A stretch of DNA of 64,000 nucleotides, from the NCBI GenBank assembly GCA_037951165.1, contig JBBDHG010000019.1, forward strand, positions 11,076,001 to 11,140,000, written 5' to 3'. The DNA is from Lophius americanus. Its lineage: Eukaryota; Chordata; Actinopteri; Lophiiformes; Lophiidae. Positions 56,101 through 64,000 of this stretch are shown piece after piece (position 1 is the first letter of the stretch; each line of letters begins with the position of its first letter). The position numbers and the translations under genes are program-made. Under the pieces are notes generated by a model, which had not been told where the DNA came from, did no database searches, and worked only from the letters and a program-made list of their open reading frames with translations.

Positions 56101-59100
56101 AACCAGTAGTCAGTGTGCAAGCTGTCAACTAAATGATGAATTTTAGCTACTCAAGTTGATTCATATGTTTGTAAATCTGACTCTGACAGGGTCATTGTCT
56201 CGCCTGCCACTGACCTCAACGCCGTCACTGTTATACACTGATTGAACAGTCACACACACTGAAACAATCAAGGACGGACAACTATAAAACAGAATGACAG
56301 AATGCTGCATCACTATAAGATATGACATATAGGCCTTGAGGAGGTATATATTTATATTAATTACATTTATACAATTACTAAATTGAACAACCAGCCACAA
56401 TAAAACAGACCAGCACCAAGAAAGCAAAAACACCATAAATGTAAACATGATTTAACAGGGTTTCCTCACAGACTCACGCCGAGCAGGCGGGCATAAACGT
56501 ACATGCAGAAATGGCGCAGACCCCCCCAGACAACTGAATTTGTACATTATTCACACCACAGGAGCAGCATCCATTTGAAGCCAGCAATAATCAACACCTC
56601 GTTACGATCCATCAAAATCCATTAGAGTCCCCGATCTGTTCATCATCGTAAGAAAAAGACCATCCTCCTGTCTTTCTTTAAAAATTGATTGCCATGGGGT
56701 ACATCCTGAACGAGTTGCCTGCTCGTCATGGGGCCAACACATAGTTAATCATGATGATGATAAATTAATGAATAACACGATCATATAAGACACAACTGCT
56801 TTTCAGTTCTATCAGAAGACCTTTTTCCGCTGACATGGAGGTCAGTGCTGACAGTCCTATTTCTCCGATATGTTTTAATTTGCGAAAAAATAACCGCCTG
56901 ACAGAGACGGTAGATGAGTATGAACATATTTCCGCTTATGCTATATTGACCCAAAAGAACATGCCCAACACAACAAATTGTAAATTGAATTGGTTAAAAA
57001 ATGTAGCAATCTTGGCCATGGGAAGTAGTTCCGGCTTATTCTAGATTTCAGGGATAGGGTCTTTACCTTCTACCATAATAGAAAGTAAAGACACTTTTGC
57101 CACAGATTACTGAGTTTAAATATCAATCATTTAATTTGAAAATCGATTCTAGAAGGAGAAACGCTGGGATCGTAAGCATCGATGTTTTAGTGTGAATCTG
57201 CACACTACTAGTGACAGCCAATGACTGTGGGCTCACTGTTGTGCAGGAGACGTGGAGGGAGGGTAGAGAGGGCATTGGCACTTGACAAAGTCTAATCTCC
57301 CTACCTGATACTTTGAATTCATATTCAATATAAATATTTGTTTGACAGGGACGCTTTGCTCAAACAGGAATATCCCTGGATGAATAAGAATCTACAAAGA
57401 CAAAGAGGAATATAGCACCCCACAAGGGCACCTTCTCTCAGGTACGGATAAATGCAGAGGCTCAAGCCCCCTTTGACATCTATATGCACAACCGCAAGAG
57501 TGACAGACAGAGATGCTGAGAAACCTAATGTTAATGTTGGTATAAGGACGGTAACAAAAGTAAGCAATTTCAGACACCTTGCAAGGTTATTATATATAAT
57601 GATTATAAAGCCAATTTATTACTAACAACTACCTCAGTTAATTGGCTCAATGACTCCCTTCTCAGTGCATTGAGATCAGAAAGTGTACCACTATACTCCA
57701 ACCACTATATGCAGGCCAAATAACTACATTTTTCATTGTTTTCCACATGTTTGTTATTTTACTATAGCGACATACTGTGTAGTACTATGAGCACATGTAA
57801 TTGACTAAAAATGATGACACATACCATTTTGAATATCCTTCATGTCAAGATGTAGGCTGGACATCAGAATACCGACGGCCTGTGATCGCTTGCTGTTCAA
57901 GATCTTCTTCACCTAAGAATTGATGACACAGTATGACACATGAGCAGTTGGATTAGGCGAGGCCACAGAGAACAGGGATGCTAATACTCCAAATACAATT
58001 GCCGGAGCGCACACACATTCGGAAATTACACGTATGAAATAACTGGAAATGATCGACAGCAACATCAATCTCCTTCTGTGAAGGAAAATTTTACATTCAT
58101 GCAAACGTTAGGAAACTTGTAATATTGTATGGCTGAATTATGATGATTAACAATTCATCCTTTTCCTCTGGGCAACAGAGGCATGGGTGCAGAGAATTTC
58201 ACTGTTTTTTTGCATTACATTTCGTGGAATAACAGAATGCGGGGTTATGAGTGTAATAATTGAGTCAAAGTGATTGTCTTATGGATTACTCCACACACAA
58301 ATGCTAGCCTTATAAAAATAGCTTCCTTTGTCAAGGCCAGAAGATGAATATCTAGACAGTGCTGTAATTATGGAATAAAAAACTTGTGTTATAAACCACA
58401 GCTCGTCTGAGTAAGCAGAAGTATAAGCCTAGTAGCAACGTGGTGAGGGCTCAGAACAGGAAACATAGCCTACAGTGATCCAGACAGAACCCCTCCATCT
58501 AAACCAGATCACACAGACCACAGACCTCTCAAACACACAGGAAGTTATATCACTAGTTCCCTTCTGTCGCCATTTTCCCTGCTCAACCACAACTTCAGGG
58601 GAGGGTCCATTTGAGATATCATTCTGAATCACTTCTACCGTGAGCCTGTGAGAGCTATTGTAGAGTAGCTGCCTCATGTCGTTGGCAAAAAAGTGTGTCA
58701 TTAATCATGTTTAACAGCTGATCCCGACACTCCCAAATATACAAACAGGTTCAAAGTGTTTAGTCAGTTTACTACCTCCACAAGTTGCCTGATATTACAG
58801 TCACTAAAGAGTCACTAGAACACTTTCACATCCATTTAACATGAAAATCCCTTTAATTATTGAATAATAAATAACAAAAAGAAGTGGCAAAAGATTAGAA
58901 GTTGTGGGTGTGTGGCTGCATTGGCCTTGATTTTATCCTTTCATTTTGGACTCAGGGGATTGGACACACATAGCTGGAATACTCTATTTACAAAAACTTA
59001 ATTTTTCTATCAATTTGTAATTTGACAAATTATTTAACAGATTTTCAAGCACATATTCCAAACATCCACACATGACTCGGACCCCAAACCTCGGACAGTT

Positions 59101-62100
59101 TGGAGCTTTTTTTGTGTCGTTTTCACCAAAAAACTTAAGCCCACGATCCTCTACAGTGTATTGAAAAGATTCTTATCCCATATTTGGCTGCATGCACTAC
59201 AACTACATCTCCACATATGAAATGGAGCACAGTGCACTGTCAGAAAGCTCCTCCTTTAAATCTCTGAGCAGATACACAGTGGGGCTAACATGTGACACTT
59301 TGTATCAGTGGTAGTCTCTTCATTACAGATGCTGATGTCAGCTGAGACCTTTAAACTGGCTAAGGACTGGCTTTGGTAGATCTCAGAGGAAAGATCCTCT
59401 CTCATCAGCAGAGCAGCTGATCTGAGCACACAGAGGAGTGGCGGTATCAGAACGTAGTAGGCGATTAGACTGAGGTACACATGCCCTGGGGCCAGTCCAA
59501 TGAAGTTGAAAAATGTCAAAGGCTGGCTACAAATTGGTGCCAGTACTGCTTACTGACATGCAATATCCTCAGCTCAGTTGCTTTCGAGAAAACGTGCAAT
59601 TTATGAAGTAACCTGCACCAACAACCATTCAACCGTTGAGTCTCGTTCTTAAGGAAAACAAGCACAACCTGAGGGACTGTGTGAGGTGGTTGCTGACTTG
59701 TAAAAAGCTGTGGAAAAATCTAGACTTACCAGTGCAAACCCTCTTCAAATAGTCTTTCAGCTGTGGAAACAGAGGTGTGTTTTTGAAACATAATTCATTC
59801 CTGAATGAAAGTGTGATTCTCCCTTGAAGGGCAACCTGAATTAGCTTATCTACTGTTTTGCATTGTTGTTGACTTATGTGATCAAAGCTGCAAGGTGAGT
59901 TTTTCTTTTATATCCTTAACACGGCCACTTAAACTTAGCTGCTGGAGTTACCAAGGATATCAATGGTAAGAGAACGCTGCACATAAAAAAGCTAAACAAC
60001 CCGACAACATCTGATGTTTGCTACTGTATTATGAGCCTATCTTGCATTCTCCCTGTATATATCTCTAAGAACCGCTTCAACATCATGTAATTCTCCAAAG
60101 CACTGAGGATTGGGAGACGTTTCATAATTAAGTCAATCCATGAACTGATAAAAAAAACAAAAAAAACACTTTGAGCAGTTGGAAATGATCAAGTTTCTTT
60201 CTTTTTTAGAATTTTGTTTTGATGAATGTTTTTAGCAGAAACTATGTAGTAATTTACCTCAAGTGCTCCACTTATATTTACAACATCTACATATATAAAA
60301 ACAAACACAGACACAATTCAAACACATATTCATGTTTGAATTTATCATACAAAAAAGTTTTCCAACCAAATCTTGTGTGTGAGACCAACATTTCATGTCA
60401 TCCCACTAGGTCTTGATTACTGCAGTGGAATGTTCCTCCTATTGCAACATTATCTGTGAGTTGGACACATTATTTGGGCAAATAGACTATTTGGGGGCAG
60501 TTTTAAATTGCAGATAAAAGGTTTCACTTGTTGATTGATGGAGTGACATTGAAGGAAAACAATCTAGCTATAAGAAAGCACAATGATAGAAACCACATCA
60601 CAAAATGTCAGGCTACTCCTTCTCTTTCTCTTCCCCTCTCTCTCGCAAGAATCATCACGGTTGTGAAGTTTCCTAACCGCACGCGAGACATTGGCTGAGT
60701 GCCACCAGATGGTCATGAGGGAGTCGTGTGGGAGCCAGAGCTCACACCACATAATAACTGTCTGGCTGAAGCGGTTCCTCCTGTCACTCAAAGGAAGTCG
60801 CAGCATAGAGAAATATAACATCAGAAGACTGAAAGTGACAAGAGGAAAAGTTCCTAAGAGTGCCATACTTCTTTACCTACAGGAAAACAGACACAGAGCT
60901 GCTTCCATTAACAAACTGGAAAGGCACTCAAAGAGTGCAAACCTCCGCCATAAAACAGCAGAACCATAAGTTTAGGAAAGATTGCAGCAGATTTCTCTAT
61001 AAATGTATGAGTTATTGCCATCCTCTAATTCTACCGACAACTCCAACGAACTTCTGAGTATATCTCTCAAATACACTGTAGCCGGTAATCTCTTGTGACT
61101 TCCACTAAAACGTCTCTGTTCAGCCCAATGAGCCCCCAGCTCCACCCCCAAAGGGACAACAACGGAATCAGAACAAAGGCAGCAATAGCCTCATTGTGTC
61201 ATTGCTACTCCAAACGACGTATTATATTTACTGCATTTCAAATACTGCGAAAAACGTAAATTCACAAAATTCAACTACCTCTAGGATATGCCAAAACCTA
61301 CCTCTGGGTAAAATTTCATGCAAATCTGTCCTGTAGTTTTTCCGTAATCCTGCTCACAAACTGTAGTTTTTCCGTACTCCTGCTCACAAACAAACAAACA
61401 AGCAAACAAACAGACAGACAAACAGACAATGCAGTTTGTATGTTTGTTTGTGAAAACATAACCTCTTTCCTTAGTGGAGTAATAAACACAGATGCAGTCA
61501 TATACTCATACTACACATACTGCACTGAACAGATGAATAGCGTAGAACACACTGTACCTGTTTGTCTTTGGTCTTTCTGATAGTGTCCGATAAAGGCTTT
61601 TTCTTCTCTTTCACAGCTTTTGTAGAGAATAGTTCCACAAATTCTTCAAAGTTTACTGCTGGTTCCACAATTTTCTCCCACACCAGAGAGTCAACAAGTC
61701 TAAGGAGTCGGGAAAAGAGGAATTATTCATAGTGCAAGCAGACAAACTTTAATATAGCATGCATTTTTAAAAAAAATAAGAACAAAATCCACCACTTTTA
61801 TAGTCTAATTTATGTTATTACTTCACCATGTCATGTTTTTTTTTTGTTATACACATGTCAAATCCATCAGCCAACGAATTGTAACATTTTTTCTTTATTA
61901 TCCTTTGCTTGTAAAAGCAAATCATGTAGATTTTGTGGATGTATAGCTAACTACTAATTTCCAAGCTTTATTGCAGAATAAAATAAGGCTGGTTCACATC
62001 TATTCACTGAGGCCCACAATAGCTGAACTTCATAACATTAATTTTCCATGAGGCTAGGGTCTCTTTTGCTGTCATAGTACGTGGTAGATGATCGTTATCT

Positions 62101-63112
62101 AAAGTGGACAAGCTTCCTCTCAATTCTCTACTGTTGAGAAAAAACCTTGTGCAAATGATCCATATCTATCTTTACTTAATAGACAACATCCTTACTTTTT
62201 ATCGTGCAACTGTATGCGTGTCCAGTAGAGTGGTCTCATTGGCTTGGGGGGCTCTATCACAGCTTTGGCAGGGGCAGCTTCCTGGACCATCATGGAGGGC
62301 ACAGGGCCAGGCGGTGGTGGAGGCCCAAAGCCTGGGGGTGGAGGAGGAGGAGGGGGGCCGGTTCCAGGTAAGGGGGGAGGTGGAGGACCCATGCCTGGTG
62401 GTGGAGGAGGAGGTGGGGGTGGTGGTCCAAATCCAGGTGGGGGAGGAGGTGGTGGAGGTCCAATACCTGCTGTTGGAGGAAGAGGAGGTGGGGGTGGGGG
62501 GGGTGGACAATATCCAAGTCCGGGTAAGGGCGGGGGAGGTGGTGGGGGAGGAGGAATGACACCCCCTGGTAAAACAGGTGGTGGTGGTGGAGGATGTGGC
62601 ATACCTCCAAAGAATGGTGGGGGAGGTAGTGTTGGAGGGGGAACGACACAACCTGGTAAAGGTGGGGGTGGTGGAGGAGGTGGCATACCTCCAGATATTG
62701 GTAGGGGTGGGGGAGCTGGATGGGTGCTGCTCTGTTGCATTTGCTGACACGTGCACACAAAGCTCTCTGTAAATTTGAGGATGGATGAGGAAAGAGAGGA
62801 CGACGGCGTGTCTGATCCTCCTTCCAAACGCACGTCAAACTTGAACCCCTCCTCCACAGGCGACGTCTGGACAGATACCTCTTGGCTCGTCTTCTCCAAT
62901 GTTTCTCCTCTCCTCTGTGTGGCCTTATCTTGAGATGCATCCACAGCTCCCACCTTATCCTTTCCATCCTTCTCTGTGATGCAGGAGGCCTTCCGTTCCT
63001 GCAATAAAACAATCTCCTTCTGCAGGTCATCGACGGTCCCCTCCAACTGAGGGAGGAGTGAGCTTTCATCCTCTGACGATGACTGACTTGACTTCAAAGT
63101 GATGGATTCTGT
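32093..63112 (-). CDS. fmn2: Formin-2 (FH1, FH2 and Spire-binding tail; 14 exons)
   Basis: Actin nucleator of the FMN family. FH1 recruits profilin-actin, the FH2 dimer nucleates and caps processively, and the C-terminal basic tail (FSI) binds the KIND domain of Spire. Known roles include oocyte spindle positioning and neuronal growth. Fourteen minus-strand exons with consensus sites join with consistent phase into 717 codons, from within the FH1 exon to TGA at 32093. FH2 landmarks are PLYWTRIQL, VGILMSSLHLDMKDIQ, IPNFSQRVFCILF, GLVLAFGNFMNGGN, GQADGFTLDILPKLKDVKS, FFSIWHEFSTDFKDQWKK and a tail ending KAKLGQKF. The long N-terminal region is beyond the window. FMN1 is the alternative, but the sequence and linkage to grem2/rgs7 favour fmn2. 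Confidence 0.95.
32131..35130 (-). other. fmn2: fmn2 last intron
   Basis: 3 kb. About 33040-33530 is GC-richer with overlapping fortuitous frames and may be repeat-derived. 34000-34900 is ordinary. I see no further exon. Confidence 0.5.
35131..35212 (-). CDS. fmn2: fmn2 exon: linker to FSI tail
   Basis: Acceptor tctgtcttcag, donor gtaagt; 82 bp, entering in phase 2 and leaving in phase 0. Encodes VKKAKQCIKQSREKTSYNVK, then TKHTTGI, matching human [20 protein letters not shown]...SGI in spacing and charge. Strongly basic, as expected for the Spire-binding segment. Confidence 0.85.
35213..36176 (-). other. fmn2: fmn2 intron
   Basis: 964 bp, AT-rich; nothing recognised. Confidence 0.6.
36177..36326 (-). 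CDS. fmn2: fmn2 exon: FH2 C-terminal part
   Basis: Acceptor ctctgtccgcag, donor gtgaga; 150 bp, phase 2 at both ends. Encodes FLDLSGSFSVKPKAGEKEV, then SPNTFFSIWHEFSTDFKDQW and KKQNKLMLQE. A 12-bp minisatellite begins about 90 bp upstream of it on the transcript. Confidence 0.96.
36413..36655 (+). repeat. 12-bp minisatellite (CTCTACAACAAT)n
   Basis: About 20 near-perfect 12-bp units; three carry ctttaca or ctttcta variants. Translated it gives repeating LYNNLSTTISLQQS-type peptides in every frame, which are artefacts. It lies in an fmn2 intron and ends at two hairpins. Confidence 0.97.
36650..36700. other. Two perfect hairpins abutting the minisatellite
   Basis: TCTCGTGT, then 7 nt, then ACACGAGA, is followed a few bases later by CCAGGTTT, 4 nt, AAACCTGG. 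Both stems are perfect 8-bp inverted repeats directly after the last 12-bp unit. Confidence 0.75.
37417..37468 (-). CDS. fmn2: fmn2 exon: FH2 helix
   Basis: Acceptor cctttgcag, donor gtgaga; 52 bp, entering in phase 1 and leaving in phase 2. Encodes AKSDLEAQQKQLADTQK, aligned with AKIDQEAEENSLTETHK of human FMN2. It is short and moderately diverged, but phase and flanks fit. Confidence 0.88.
38530..39680 (+). repeat. Tandem, diverged ~145-bp-period repeat
   Basis: The landmark c(c)cctag(t) recurs near 38538, 38685, 38831, 38968, 39166, 39309, 39482 and 39604 (usual spacing about 120-175 bp). Units alternate between agtgagtaaaatata and agtgtcagaaatata types, giving a roughly 300-bp higher-order period. 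Most units also carry ctccttgagtcgattcata and a ggactaaattggac-type segment. Inverted relatives lie at about 15430-16150. Confidence 0.65.
42187..42310 (+). mobile_element. hAT-like transposon fragment
   Basis: Starts cagcagttctctaagtggga, close to the usual hAT terminus, followed by ctcccgggggtccatgagcc and ending about ggagggtccctgaac. No transposase or complete opposite terminus. Confidence 0.4.
42550..42880 (+). pseudogene. Degraded retroelement ORF fragment
   Basis: An open frame of 100 codons from 42576 includes CSVCQIFTYSSASFIDNGKY, a pattern I associate from memory with a Cys-pair segment near the N-terminus of fish retroelement ORFs. Downstream similarity fades and the frame ends early. 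No poly(A) tail or other domains seen. Confidence 0.3.
44115..44198 (-). CDS. fmn2: fmn2 exon: FH2
   Basis: Acceptor catgctcag, donor gtgaga; 84 bp, phase 1 at both ends. Encodes DETEKICTLSSEENLQPFKD, then RMAGFLSQ, aligned with the [20 protein letters not shown] region. The acceptor has a weak pyrimidine tract. Confidence 0.9.
44199..45909 (-). other. fmn2: fmn2 intron
   Basis: 1.7 kb. About 44330-44720 is complex, repeat-free sequence with an enhancer-like texture. The remainder is AT-rich. Confidence 0.5.
44330..44720. promoter_or_regulatory. Candidate conserved non-coding element
   Basis: Mid-GC stretch without repeats or credible frames, including gacgataattcagggaccat and tgttggccgatttcctttga. 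Identified only by texture. Confidence 0.25.
45910..46030 (-). CDS. fmn2: fmn2 exon: FH2
   Basis: Acceptor gctttaccag, donor gtattg; 121 bp leaving in phase 1. Encodes DAAKDMWVYPLPEPQDLFQA, then SQIKFEDLQKDLRKLSKDLK, the highly conserved PLPEPQDLFQAS block. Confidence 0.96.
46031..46649 (-). other. fmn2: fmn2 intron
   Basis: 619 bp, AT-rich with purine-rich runs; nothing recognised. Confidence 0.7.
46650..46709 (-). CDS. fmn2: fmn2 exon: FH2
   Basis: Acceptor tttctttcag, donor gtatgt; 60 bp in phase 0. Encodes DNSQNLLSYIVAYYLRHFDE. Confidence 0.96.
46710..47385 (-). other. fmn2: fmn2 intron
   Basis: 676 bp; no feature recognised. Confidence 0.7.
47386..47532 (-). CDS. fmn2: fmn2 exon: FH2 core with actin-binding GN-MNGGN motif
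   Basis: Acceptor ttaataccag, donor gtgagt; 147 bp in phase 0. Encodes TLQSGEFVSQVLGLVLAFGN, then FMNGGNRIRGQADGFTLDIL and PKLKDVKSC. The GNFMNGGN motif is the FH2 signature. The Cys at the junction replaces the usual Ser. The GAGTTT segment at the start was checked to be coding rather than a donor. Confidence 0.97.
47619..47748 (-). CDS. fmn2: fmn2 exon: FH2
   Basis: Acceptor ttcattcatcag, donor gtgagc; 130 bp, entering in phase 2 and leaving in phase 0. Encodes FLFQLSQIPNFSQRVFCILF, then RSTFYECISTVIRKVEIIQR and VCK. The next intron is only 86 bp. Confidence 0.97.
47843..47934 (-). CDS. fmn2: fmn2 exon: FH2
   Basis: Acceptor cattggacag, donor gtaaga; 92 bp leaving in phase 2. Encodes QAQSDEMDAIKKHIKSSEGK, then ADAKLLDKPE, the knob-region segment ending LDKPEQ. 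Confidence 0.96.
49600..50080. promoter_or_regulatory. Candidate conserved non-coding element
   Basis: Complex sequence with gggcttaatgactatttatg, ccctttaacggcaatggctt and attgttcaaag (SOX/TCF-like), lacking open frames and repeats. Enhancer role is inferred. Confidence 0.3.
50500..50900. promoter_or_regulatory. Candidate conserved non-coding element (strongest)
   Basis: Dense in homeodomain/octamer-like cores: catgatcaacattattaata, gatgcataatgtattta, attcttttatgctaatatta, plus gtcaaaggtccagac (nuclear-receptor/TCF-like). Mid-GC, no repeats, no open frame; the best enhancer candidate in the window by eye. Confidence 0.4.
51872..51933 (-). CDS. fmn2: fmn2 exon: FH2
   Basis: Acceptor ccacccacag, donor gtgagt; 62 bp, entering in phase 1 and leaving in phase 0. 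Encodes AILNMDNTVVDMETLQSLYK plus M, matching [20 protein letters not shown] of human FMN2. Confidence 0.96.
51934..57824 (-). other. fmn2: fmn2 intron (5.9 kb)
   Basis: Mostly AT-rich. About 53000-53300 is GC-richer single-copy-looking sequence; 55060-55330 resembles a hAT remnant. Other frames look fortuitous. Confidence 0.5.
55060..55330. mobile_element. hAT-like remnant
   Basis: Segments such as gtgataccgctgatggtttt, aataccaagtaaaacaca and agtatcgcggataacg recall the repeated 'TATCG/ACCGATACC' texture of fish hAT-type non-autonomous elements. Limits and family uncertain. Confidence 0.25.
57825..57912 (-). CDS. fmn2: fmn2 exon: FH2 start
   Basis: Acceptor attcttag, donor gtatgt; 88 bp leaving in phase 1. 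Encodes VKKILNSKRSQAVGILMSSL, then HLDMKDIQN, including the conserved Ile of VGILMSSL that lies in the FH2 actin-binding knob. Confidence 0.97.
57913..61557 (-). other. fmn2: fmn2 intron (3.6 kb)
   Basis: AT-rich with a dispersed repeat at about 60915-61490. A 100-codon minus frame (60564-60866) and a 92-codon plus frame (60691-60969) overlap here, but neither shows recognisable features. Confidence 0.55.
60915..61490. repeat. Dispersed teleost repeat with internal duplication
   Basis: Begins about ggcactcaaagagtgcaaac then ctccgcc, and ends with tgtagtttttccgta, tcctgctcacaaacaaac, an (ACAA/ACAG)n tail and aacataacctc. The block ctgtagtttttccgta.tcctgctcacaaa is duplicated in tandem at about 61330-61390. 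This matches a repeat I know to be widespread in fish. Confidence 0.45.
61558..61699 (-). CDS. fmn2: fmn2 exon: FH1-FH2 junction
   Basis: Acceptor gactccttag, donor gtacag; 142 bp, entering in phase 2 and leaving in phase 0. Encodes LVDSLVWEKIVEPAVNFEEF, then VELFSTKAVKEKKKPLSDTI and RKTKDKQ, matching the FH2 lasso/linker of FMN2. Confidence 0.96.
62196..63112 (-). CDS. fmn2: fmn2 exon: coiled segment and proline-rich FH1
   Basis: About 917 bp; donor gtaagg (62190-62195), acceptor tttgctgtcag just above 63112 (an alternative AG gives 63108). The first 30 or so codons contain an acidic, Leu-rich heptad-like stretch (LEGTVDDLQKEIVLLQERK). A Ser/Thr/Glu region follows, then about 155 residues of FH1: at least nine runs of 5-10 prolines, separated by LPG, GMP, GFG or GIG, that would bind profilin. 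It ends PPKPMRPLYWTRIQL, the start of FH2. No start codon belongs here: this is an internal exon, and the protein begins upstream. The poly-Gly and other frames over this exon are shadows. Confidence 0.95.
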
Positions 63113-64000
63113 CTGACAGCAAATAAAATGTCATTTTAAATTAATATGATTACATTGGTTTATTGGATGTCATACATGGAAACGCAACAACCAACATTGT
63201 TGTGCTTTGCACTGTTCTTACTGAAACATCGTTTGTTTTTAATGAAACTTTATTTTTATGTAGATTGTTCACGCCATCTTGTAATGTTGAGATTGAAAAT
63301 CCCAATTTCTGTTTCATTTTGAAAACATTTTCATGCAGAAACCATCTTTTATAAAAAAAGATTTTAAAAAACACCCCACAACTGAAGGATCTTAGGACAG
63401 AGCTATGAGCCAAAGGGAGCTAAAAAAAGTCCATTATGTCTAGAACTCATCAGACCTCTGGCTCCAGACTGGTTAGAGCAGGGATGAGAGGAAAGCGAGA
63501 GATTTGGCCCCAGAGACAGTGAGTCTCGTTGGGCCTCACATGGGGAGGGCCTATGTCTGCTAGCGCCCATTTCTCAGTTGTGGTTACATTGTTGATTCTT
63601 CAGGAGAATGTTTAGTCAGTATGGCCTTCCTAATTTATTAACTCCTCCAGGAATCAGGGAGTCTCACTGACACAGTGTAACAAATCAAGACAAGCCTGAC
63701 ATCTGGTGGACAAAGAAAAACATACAAGTAAGACATTTAGCTGATGTTGTTTATATAACATAAATGATGTGCCATAATATATTCCACAAGTTATTATGTT
63801 ATGCCACATTGTCTCAGATAAAAAAAACAACAAAAAACAAATATATGAAAATAATAAGAATTTCTAGTACAGACAAAAAATTTAGTATAGTCAAAAAAGT
63901 GTTTCACACTATGCATTTATAAATGTCCCCTTTTCCCTTCATCACTTCAACAACAAATTCTAAAACACAATTTTTATTTGTTTTTCTTTTTCCTTTTTTT
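63113..64000 (-). other. fmn2: fmn2 intron upstream of FH1 exon
   Basis: AT-rich with A/T runs at the window edge; a few frames on both strands without recognisable features. No further fmn2 exon found. Confidence 0.5.

Noticed and set aside
60564..60969. 100-codon minus and 92-codon plus frames
   Set aside because: Overlapping on opposite strands in an fmn2 intron, with no conserved motifs and adjoining a dispersed repeat.
62104..62772. Poly-Gly and Val/Glu-rich plus-strand frames and alternative minus frames
   Set aside because: Shadows of the low-complexity FH1 proline repeats.

Overview
The window is vertebrate nuclear DNA, almost certainly from a teleost fish. Coding sequence is broken into short exons with GT-AG introns, long CA/TG microsatellites are common, and degenerate fish-type transposon fragments sit in the introns. 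Three genes are recognised by reading exons directly: rgs7 (+ strand, 3' part), grem2 (+ strand, complete coding exon) and fmn2 (- strand, FH1 exon through to the stop codon). Order and orientation (rgs7 > grem2 > < fmn2) match the human 1q43 block FMN2-GREM2-RGS7 as I remember it, here compressed to under 64 kb. Whether these are teleost 'a' or 'b' duplicates cannot be decided from the window.

Region by region. 1-4680 is upstream intron of rgs7 with repeat fragments. 4681-23551 holds fourteen rgs7 exons that join in frame into about 411 codons: end of DEP, DHEX, GGL and RGS box, with two alternative C-terminal exons. 23552-25090 is rgs7 3' UTR and intergenic DNA. About 25.1-25.5 kb looks like the grem2 promoter and non-coding first exon, followed by a 4.4 kb intron and the coding exon at 29930-30508. 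31.2-32.0 kb is the convergent 3'-end zone of grem2 and fmn2, with a CA array. 32093-63112 holds fourteen fmn2 exons, whose phases all close, giving 717 codons: FH1, the complete FH2 and the basic Spire-interacting tail. The fmn2 N-terminus and everything upstream lie beyond the window.

The genes do not form one pathway. RGS7 (with Gbeta5) speeds GTP hydrolysis on Galpha-i/o in neurons and retina. Gremlin-2 is a secreted BMP antagonist. Formin-2 nucleates actin with Spire. Their linkage may be regulatory: GREM1 is controlled by enhancers inside its neighbour FMN1, and GREM2-FMN2 is the paralogous pair. Several long, complex, repeat-free stretches in fmn2 introns and around grem2 are candidate conserved enhancers.

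The most notable observations are an extra loop of about 21 residues in the grem2 cystine-knot domain; a 19-nt copy of an rgs7 exon inside a TA microsatellite of the next intron; a repeat family with about 145-bp periodicity present in opposite orientations in rgs7 and fmn2 introns; and a 12-bp minisatellite abutting two perfect hairpins. I found no sign of a wholly new multi-gene system.
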